Below are positions 55,970 to 64,000 of a stretch of DNA of 64,000 nt, in pieces. Source of the stretch: Pandoraea horticolens. GTDB taxonomy: Bacteria > Pseudomonadota > Gammaproteobacteria > Burkholderiales > Burkholderiaceae. The notes under the pieces were generated by a model. The model was not told the origin of the DNA. It did no database searches and was given only the letters and a program-made list of their open reading frames with translations. The stretch is taken from positions 372,001 through 436,000 of the forward strand of contig NZ_CABPSM010000002.1 in NCBI RefSeq assembly GCF_902459555.1. Reading direction: 5' to 3'. Within the stretch, counting starts at the first letter, position 1. Each line of letters starts with the position of its first letter. The translations under genes were made by a program, and so were the position numbers.

Positions 55970-58449
55970 AGTCCTCCCCCGGATCCGGATGTCGTATCGC
56001 CTTCTAACGGTAACAGAATACAAAATGTACAACCATTCCGCACGCCATTGATTTCATTGTTTTCTACCCAAAGACGGCCGTGGTGCGATTCAATGATCGA
56101 ACGGCAGATGTTCAGGCCCATGCCCATGCCGTCCGACTTAGTGCTAAAAAAAGGTTCAAACAATCGTTCGATCGTCGCTTCGTCGACGCCGGGCCCGTGA
56201 TCCGAGACCTGGAATTCGACCGATTTGTCGCGACGTTCCACATGCAGACGCACCGTGGAGTCACGTCGCTGGCCCGGCGGCGGCGTGTAACCGTGCATCG
56301 CCTCGGCGGCATTCTTGAGCAGGTTCACGATCACCTGTTCGATGAGGACCGGATCGACGTTGATCTGCGGCAAACCCGCAGGCAACTCGGTGACGATGCG
56401 AATGCGGCGTTTGCGCGCCTCGATCTCGGCGAGGCCCACGGCGTCCGCCACGATCTCATAAATCGATGACGGTTGGCGCTTCGGTTCGCTGCGTTTTACG
56501 AATGCCCGGATCCGCTTGATGATCATGCCCGCGCGAACCGCCTGCTGGGATGTTTTCTCCAGGGCGGGCAATAACGTTTCCGGCGAGGTGCGGCCGGCAC
56601 GGACGAGGGCCGCGGTGCCCATGCAGTAGTTATTGATGGCGGCGAGCGGCTGGTTCAGTTCGTGGGCGAGCGACGAGGCCATCTCTCCCATCGTCGTCAG
56701 ACGTCCCGTGAACTGCAGGCGCTCTTCTTCCTGACGGGCCAATTCTTCCGCATGACGCCGCGCCGTAATATCGGTCGCCACTTGTAACTGTGCCAGATGG
56801 CCGTCTACCCACTGAATATATTGACGTCGGACTTCGAACCATTTCTGGTGCGTCGGCAGATAGATTTCCTGCGTCTCGGCGGCCGTGTCCGTAAGCGAGG
56901 CAGCAGGCAATCCGGCAAACGCGTCGACCATGTCGATGTGATCGAGCGAGGCCGGTGAGAGTTCGCCACCGCCCGACAACTCCAGATGGCCTTCAGGGCG
57001 CGTGCCGAACAATTGGCGGTAGTAGCGGTTCGCAAACAGCAACTCGGCCTTGTCGACGGCGAGCACGGACACCGACGCGTCAAGGCTTTCGAGCACTGTC
57101 GTAAATCGCTCGTGGGCTGCGGCGAGTTCCTCACGTGCCCGCTTCGGTTCGCTGATGTCGGTCAGCGAGGACATCCAGCCTGTCTGGCGGCCATGCGCAT
57201 CCACGAGCGGTGAGACGAACATGCGCGCGTAGAAGATGGTGCCGTCCTTGCGCTGCACACGAATTTCGAACCCGTGCGATGGGGCCTTGCCGCGCAGCGT
57301 CATGTCAATGCGACGCTGCATCTCGTGGATGTCGTCCTTGGGCCAGTAAGGATAGGGCGGTGCCCGGTTCATGAGGTCTTGCTCATCCCACCCCGTCATC
57401 CGGCAGAACGCCGGGTTCACATAAGTGATATGGCCTTGAAGATCGAGCACCCGCATGCCGATCACGATGGAATTTTCCATCGCTCGCCGGAACGACGTCT
57501 CGTTGAACAGCGCCTGTTGGGCCTCGAACCGTTGGCGCGTATGCCGCCAGAGGCTCCAGAGACTCCAGAGGACGAAGCAGGACAATCCGGCAATCAACCA
57601 GACCAGCGTGTTGTTGACGAAATTGCCGACCGCCGGATACGAATAGATCCGTACGGCGAGGCTATGACCGGGCGGGTCGAGCAGCAACTCGTACGAGACG
57701 TCGCGCGGCAGGGGCGGCCGTGTCGATGTCGTCGCCAACTCGTTGTTGTGGGTGTCAATGAAGGACACTTTGAATTTGTCGCCGAGCTCTTGCGGCAATT
57801 CGTGAATCAGCAGGCCTTCGACGGAATACACGGCGCTGATCGTGCCGAGGAACTCGCGCTCGCGCAGCACGGGGACCTGAACGACGATGTAGCTTGCGCC
57901 GGACGCGTCGTAGATCAACGTGGAATAGGCCGAGCGGCGCGAATCGCGGGCGGCACGAAATGCGACCAGGAGCTCGTCCTCCATCGGATGCTGAGCCGAT
58001 CCCTGCAAACGCGAAACGAAAGGCGAGTCGGCCGGCACCGCCCACTTCGGGCGTTGCGACGCATCGAGCCAGTTCATGAAGACGATGTCCGCATGATTCT
58101 GCATCAGTTCGCTCGCCGTATTCTGAAAGTGCGCAATGTCCTGCGGCTTTGCCGCCGTATCGCGGGCAAGCGAACTGATCTGGTCCTGAATGGCCAGCAT
58201 ATTGAGGCGGATCTGCTGCTGTGCCCAGGCCACATTCCGATACAGCGTGTCTTGTTGCTGCTCCGTCTCCCGCCGATTCAGGCTCCACAGGATCAAACTC
58301 ATCACCACGAGGAAGATCACAATGGAGACCAGCGGGACCAGCAGGTAGTAATGCGATTCCGCGAACCCTTGCAACCAGCGGTTGGAGCGGGCAGGCGTGG
58401 TGGCAGACCGGGACGGCGGAGCGGAGTTGGCAAGGCGTGGCGAAAGCAT
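55966..58449 (-). CDS. Membrane PAS-domain sensor histidine kinase (FixL/DctB-like)
   Basis: The 827-residue kinase has two membrane segments (YYLLVPLVSIVIFLVVMSLI near 35-57 and a second near 310-330) bounding a periplasmic sensor of about 250 residues. Cytoplasmic parts are a PAS domain (ITYVNPAFCRMTGWDEQDL), a second PAS-like domain, HisKA with the phospho-His in SLAHELNQPLAAINNY, and an ATPase with LLKNAAEAM and GMGMGL. The in-frame 5' extension to 58605 lacks features; the ATG at 58449 is preceded by TACAAT and six bases, with no Shine-Dalgarno. The signal is unknown; cache-type periplasmic domains of this size often bind carboxylates. Confidence 0.9.
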   Translation of the reverse strand: MLSPRLANSAPPSRSATTPARSNRWLQGFAESHYYLLVPLVSIVIFLVVMSLILWSLNRRETEQQQDTLYRNVAWAQQQIRLNMLAIQDQISSLARDTAAKPQDIAHFQNTASELMQNHADIVFMNWLDASQRPKWAVPADSPFVSRLQGSAQHPMEDELLVAFRAARDSRRSAYSTLIYDASGASYIVVQVPVLREREFLGTISAVYSVEGLLIHELPQELGDKFKVSFIDTHNNELATTSTRPPLPRDVSYELLLDPPGHSLAVRIYSYPAVGNFVNNTLVWLIAGLSCFVLWSLWSLWRHTRQRFEAQQALFNETSFRRAMENSIVIGMRVLDLQGHITYVNPAFCRMTGWDEQDLMNRAPPYPYWPKDDIHEMQRRIDMTLRGKAPSHGFEIRVQRKDGTIFYARMFVSPLVDAHGRQTGWMSSLTDISEPKRAREELAAAHERFTTVLESLDASVSVLAVDKAELLFANRYYRQLFGTRPEGHLELSGGGELSPASLDHIDMVDAFAGLPAASLTDTAAETQEIYLPTHQKWFEVRRQYIQWVDGHLAQLQVATDITARRHAEELARQEEERLQFTGRLTTMGEMASSLAHELNQPLAAINNYCMGTAALVRAGRTSPETLLPALEKTSQQAVRAGMIIKRIRAFVKRSEPKRQPSSIYEIVADAVGLAEIEARKRRIRIVTELPAGLPQINVDPVLIEQVIVNLLKNAAEAMHGYTPPPGQRRDSTVRLHVERRDKSVEFQVSDHGPGVDEATIERLFEPFFSTKSDGMGMGLNICRSIIESHHGRLWVENNEINGVRNGCTFCILLPLEGDTTSGSGGGL

Positions 58450-58455
58450 GGCGAG

Positions 58456-58461
58456 ATTGTA
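58456..58461 (-). promoter_or_regulatory. -10-like TACAAT before the kinase ATG (leaderless candidate)
   Basis: On the minus strand TACAAT is followed by CTCGCC and then the ATG at 58449. Spacing equals that at surE. No ribosome-binding site is present. Confidence 0.4.
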
Positions 58462-58645
58462 GCGCAGGCGGGCCGGTTTCCCTCTGTCGCTACCTGTTAA
58501 GGATGGCTTTTCGGAAGGGTCCGATGTTTTCGGTAAGACGCCAGCGCAAAGTGCAACTGAGACCGATCGGTACGCTTTCAAATCGTGGTGTGATAGTGCC
58601 AGCAACTCTTTGATTTTATGTGCACCGCAACAGAATTCCGTATTA
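58462..58645. other. Divergent intergenic region between the kinase gene and aceE
   Basis: The shared upstream region of the two-component genes (minus) and the pyruvate dehydrogenase operon (plus). No gene is seen. AT content rises towards the aceE promoter. Confidence 0.4.
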
Positions 58646-58673
58646 TGAAATTTGCTATCGTAATCTGAAATTT
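58646..58673 (+). repeat. Two TGAAATTT direct repeats upstream of the aceE promoter
   Basis: TGAAATTT occurs at 58646-58653 and 58666-58673, exactly 20 bp (two helical turns) apart, ending 3 bp before the -35. The placement suits activator binding. Confidence 0.5.
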
Positions 58674-58676
58674 CGC

Positions 58677-58706
58677 TTGCGAAGGCAGGAATATCCTTCG
58701 TACAAT
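58677..58706 (+). promoter_or_regulatory. Candidate aceE promoter
   Basis: TTGCGA (58677-58682) and TACAAT (58701-58706) are 18 nt apart. The leader would be about 78 nt to the aceE ATG and contains a run of six A after CCGGT. Confidence 0.5.
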
Positions 58707-58791
58707 GCCCCGGTAAAAAAGCCGGTGGGCCCGTCCATGAAGCGGGTATCGACCGTTACGCCAACCCGCTAACGACAGACAAGGAGACACC

Positions 58792-61479
<2,688 letters not shown>

Positions 61480-61576
61480 AGGCCGCTTCGCGCGGTGTGT
61501 GCGACCGTCAGCCGCCCTTGGGCGGCAGGCGGGCACACGCCGCACGTCAAGCGCAGCCTCGAGGAGACTGTGGAAA

Positions 61577-63214
61577 ATGAGTCAAGTGATCGAAGTGAAA
61601 GTCCCGGATATCGGTGACTTCAAGGACTTGCCCGTCATCGACGTGCTGGTCAAGGCGGGCGACAAGATCGATGCCGAGCAGGCCCTGATCACGCTGGAGT
61701 CGGACAAGGCCACCATGGACGTGCCCAGCCCGGCCGCCGGTACCATCAAAGCGTTGAGCTTGAAGGTCGGCGATGAAGTATCCGAGGGGTCGCTGATTCT
61801 GACGCTCGAGACAGCGAACGGCTCGGCCGTACAGGCAAACGGTGCCGCCGCCCCCGCGCCGGCACCTGCCCCGCAAGCCGCTGCACCGGCACCGGCCGCC
61901 AGCGGCGGTACGAGCATGATCGACGTGAAGGTGCCGGACATTGGTGGTTACGACGATGTGCCCGTGATCGACGTGTTGGTCAAGGTAGGGGACACCGTGA
62001 CGACCGAGCAATCGCTGGTCACGCTGGAATCCGACAAGGCATCGATGGACGTGCCGAGCCCGGCAGCAGGTGTCGTCAAGGAACTGAAGATCAAGGTTGG
62101 CGACAAGGTGTCGGAAGGCACGTTGATCGTTGTGCTCGAAGGTGCTGCCGCGGCGGCTCCGGCCAAGGCCGCAGCACCGGCACCCGCCTCCGCTCCGGCT
62201 GCCCAGAGCGCAGCACCGGTAGCGCCGGCTCCCGCCGCTGCTCCGGCGCCTGCCGCCGGGCCGGCGGTTGCTGCCGCAGCAGGCAATCAGCCGATCAGCC
62301 ACGCCAGCCCATCGGTGCGCAAGTTCGCCCGTGAACTGGGTGTGGACATTACGCAAGTGAAGGGCACGGGTCCGAAGGGCCGCGTGGTCGTTGACGATGT
62401 GCGCAACTTCGTCAAGAGCGCACTCTCGGGCAACCGTCCGGCGGCTGCGGGTGCAGCGTCGGCAGGGGGAGGCGAGCTGAATCTTCTGCCGTGGCCGAAG
62501 GTCGACTTCTCGAAGTTCGGTCCGGTCGAGCCGAAGGCACTTTCGCGTATCAAGAAGATTTCGGGCGCGAACCTGCATCGCAACTGGGTCATGATCCCGC
62601 ACGTCACGAACAACGACGAAGCGGATATCGGCGAACTCGAAGCCTTCCGCGTGCAGTTGAACAAGGAAAACGAAAAGGCCGGCGTCAAGGTGACGATGCT
62701 TGCCTTCGTTATCAAGGCCTGCGTCCTGGCCCTGAAGAAGTTCCCGACGTTCAACGCGAGCCTTGACGGCGACAACCTCGTCTTCAAGCAGTACTTCCAT
62801 ATCGGCTTCGCGGCGGACACACCCAACGGTCTCGTTGTGCCCGTCGTTCGCGATGCCGACAAGAAGGGGGTGTTCGAGATCGCACGTGAGACCTCGGAAC
62901 TGGCCAAGCTCGCTCGCGAAGGCAAGCTCAAGCCGGATCAAATGCAGGGCGGTTGCTTCTCGATCTCGTCGCTCGGCGGTATCGGGGGCACGACCTTCAC
63001 GCCGATCATCAACGCGCCGGAAGTGGCGATTCTGGGCTTGTCGCGTTCGTATCAGAAGCCGGTGTGGGACGAGCGCAAGCAGCAGTTCCTGCCGCAACTG
63101 ACGCTGCCGCTGTCGTTGTCCTACGATCACCGCGTGATCGACGGCGCCGAAGCCGCACGCTTTAACGCCTACCTGGGCCAACTGTTGCAGGACTTCCGTC
63201 GCGCAATGCTGTAA
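61577..63214 (+). CDS. aceF: Pyruvate dehydrogenase E2, dihydrolipoyl acetyltransferase
   Basis: The 545-residue protein has two lipoyl domains (lipoyl Lys in ESDKATMDVP near residue 42 and ESDKASMDVP near 157), Ala/Pro-rich hinges, a peripheral subunit-binding domain (ASPSVRKFARELGVDI near 245) and a catalytic core ending with the active site DHRVIDGAEAARF. E. coli has three lipoyl domains, many betaproteobacteria two. The start at 61577 has GAGGAG upstream. Confidence 0.96.
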   Translation: MSQVIEVKVPDIGDFKDLPVIDVLVKAGDKIDAEQALITLESDKATMDVPSPAAGTIKALSLKVGDEVSEGSLILTLETANGSAVQANGAAAPAPAPAPQAAAPAPAASGGTSMIDVKVPDIGGYDDVPVIDVLVKVGDTVTTEQSLVTLESDKASMDVPSPAAGVVKELKIKVGDKVSEGTLIVVLEGAAAAAPAKAAAPAPASAPAAQSAAPVAPAPAAAPAPAAGPAVAAAAGNQPISHASPSVRKFARELGVDITQVKGTGPKGRVVVDDVRNFVKSALSGNRPAAAGAASAGGGELNLLPWPKVDFSKFGPVEPKALSRIKKISGANLHRNWVMIPHVTNNDEADIGELEAFRVQLNKENEKAGVKVTMLAFVIKACVLALKKFPTFNASLDGDNLVFKQYFHIGFAADTPNGLVVPVVRDADKKGVFEIARETSELAKLAREGKLKPDQMQGGCFSISSLGGIGGTTFTPIINAPEVAILGLSRSYQKPVWDERKQQFLPQLTLPLSLSYDHRVIDGAEAARFNAYLGQLLQDFRRAML

Positions 63215-63296
63215 CAGGCGGCCGCCGCCGGTGGCGCATAAGCGCAAACCGGCGGCGCGCGCGGATAGCTTCAGGATCTGGACGGGGAGGGGCATC

Positions 63297-63878
63297 ATGA
63301 CCACCGTGGTAGTCGTCAAGAAGGCAGGCGAGATCGCCATTGCTGCCGATTCGCTCGTGACGTTCGGCGACACAAGACTCTCGCAATCGTACGAGGAGAA
63401 TCGGAAGGTTTTTCTCGTGGGCGATTCCTATGTCGGACTGGCCGGCACGACCGCGCACTTTCCGGTCATGCGCGCCATTCTTTCTGGCATGGCAGACGAG
63501 TGCCGTCTGCACTCTCGTGACGAAGTGTTCCGCACGTTCTGTCGCGTCCATCAGAAGCTCAAGGAAGAGTATTTCCTCAACACGAAGGAAGAGGAGGACG
63601 ATCCGTACGAGTCGTCGCAGATCACCAGCGTGATCGCGAATCCGACTGGCATTTACGGGGTCTATTCCTACCGGGAAGTGTTTGTTTTCGATCGGTTCTG
63701 GGGGATCGGTTCGGGGCGCAACTTCGCGCTCGGTGCCATGTATGCCCTCTACGACCAGGATCTGAGCGCTAGCGCCATCGCCGAAGCGGGCGTGAAGGCG
63801 GGGGCGGAGTTCGACAAGAGTTCCGCCGGCCCGTTTCAGGTGCATGCGTTTCCGATCGATACCACCATCAAGTCATAA
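63297..63878 (+). CDS. Beta-proteobacterial proteasome homologue (BPH), HslV-like Ntn hydrolase
   Basis: The 193-residue protein starts MTTVVVVKKAGEIAIAADS, parallel to HslV: after Met removal Thr1 is the nucleophile, Asp17 is conserved, a Lys follows near position 36 (ENRKVF), and IGSGRNFALGAMYALY matches the SGG helix region. It lacks the HslU gene as neighbour and is shorter than Anbu. BPH is a known stand-alone proteasome-like family in some betaproteobacteria. The gene lies between aceF and lpdA, an unusual home for a protease. The start at 63297 is chosen because Thr must be at position 2; the frame from 63231 would bury it. Confidence 0.8.
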   Translation: MTTVVVVKKAGEIAIAADSLVTFGDTRLSQSYEENRKVFLVGDSYVGLAGTTAHFPVMRAILSGMADECRLHSRDEVFRTFCRVHQKLKEEYFLNTKEEEDDPYESSQITSVIANPTGIYGVYSYREVFVFDRFWGIGSGRNFALGAMYALYDQDLSASAIAEAGVKAGAEFDKSSAGPFQVHAFPIDTTIKS

Positions 63879-63898
63879 ATGCGACAGGGAGACCCCGC

Positions 63899-64000
63899 AT
63901 GAGTCTCATCGAAGTCAAGGTGCCGGACATCGGCGCAGAGGGCGTGGACGTCATCGAAGTGATGATCAAGCCGGGCGACAAGATCGCCAAGGAAGCGTCG
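63899..64000 (+). CDS. lpdA: Dihydrolipoamide dehydrogenase (E3), N-terminal lipoyl domain (3' partial)
   Basis: The window ends after 34 codons. The visible protein starts MSLIEVKVPDIGAEGVDVIE, the start of a lipoyl domain very like those in the E2 gene upstream. E3 proteins with an N-terminal lipoyl domain are typical of the pyruvate dehydrogenase operon in Ralstonia and Neisseria relatives. AGGGAGA precedes the ATG. The flavoprotein part lies outside, so E3 is inferred from context. Confidence 0.75.
   Translation, partial: MSLIEVKVPDIGAEGVDVIEVMIKPGDKIAKEAS

Noticed and set aside
63297-63878. HslV of the HslUV protease
   Set aside because: No hslU follows, the protein has an insertion before the active-site Lys, and the PDH operon context and length fit BPH better.

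Overview
The window is about 64 kb of GC-rich chromosome from a betaproteobacterium of the Burkholderiales. Evidence is the gene order (trxA-rho, dnaX-ybaB-recR, surE-pcm-nlpD-rpoS, rlmN-rodZ-ispG-hisS-yfgM-bamB-der-hfq-hflXKC, hisZ-purA, aceE-aceF-lpdA), the E2 with two lipoyl domains, the start of an E3 that carries its own lipoyl domain, and a stand-alone beta-proteobacterial proteasome homologue. A Burkholderiaceae member such as Pandoraea, Burkholderia or Ralstonia fits; the genus cannot be fixed from the sequence alone. No rRNA, tRNA, CRISPR array, insertion sequence or prophage was found.

Layout. 1-2.1 kb: the end of a two-domain oligopeptide ABC ATPase (YejF type) and a secreted NlpC/P60 hydrolase behind a near-consensus promoter with palindromic operators. 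2.2-8.0 kb: a patatin-like lipoprotein, an iron-binding protein of the FbpA class behind a Fur-like box, a TPR protein, rho and trxA. 8.2-11.6 kb: the 4.5S SRP RNA and dnaX-ybaB-recR. 11.9-21.8 kb: the accessory region of most interest, described below. 22-26.3 kb: a class III CoA-transferase followed by an NMT1/SsuA-type ABC transporter. 26.4-35.7 kb: surE-pcm-nlpD-rpoS, an exonuclease, rlmD, a Bax-inhibitor-like protein, ndk and rlmN. 36-50.7 kb: the rodZ-to-hflC envelope, isoprenoid and translation block, then hisZ, purA and a purine phosphoribosyltransferase. 51-55 kb: a Cys-rich secreted protein, oligopeptidase A and folD. 55.3-64 kb: a FixL/FixJ-type two-component pair divergent from the pyruvate dehydrogenase operon, which contains the proteasome homologue between E2 and E3.

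The accessory region looks like a divergent functional-amyloid (Fap-like) secretion system. Seven co-directional exported proteins lie between 13990 and 20081. Two have repeats of the type G-x-VNQ/VNV-[AS][AS]-G-x-x-N-x-x-x-N (FapB/FapC-like). They are followed by a secreted C39-type cysteine peptidase (FapD-like), a FapE-like protein and a coiled-coil plus beta-barrel outer-membrane protein (FapF-like), so the order matches Pseudomonas fapBCDEF. A -24/-12 (sigma54) promoter precedes the first gene and a sigma54 activator of the VpsR/FleQ class is encoded just upstream. Downstream and divergent lie a second copy of an unrecognised LWDE-motif protein and a LuxR-type regulator with a degenerate receiver. 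A rho-independent hairpin inside the operon, directly after the FapC-like gene, could set subunit-to-machinery stoichiometry. Assignments to Fap components rest on architecture and gene order, not on alignment.

Start sites were chosen from ribosome-binding sites, signal peptides and family length. Several genes (dnaX, surE, the histidine kinase) have no Shine-Dalgarno but carry TACAAT 5-6 nt before ATG, suggesting leaderless transcripts.
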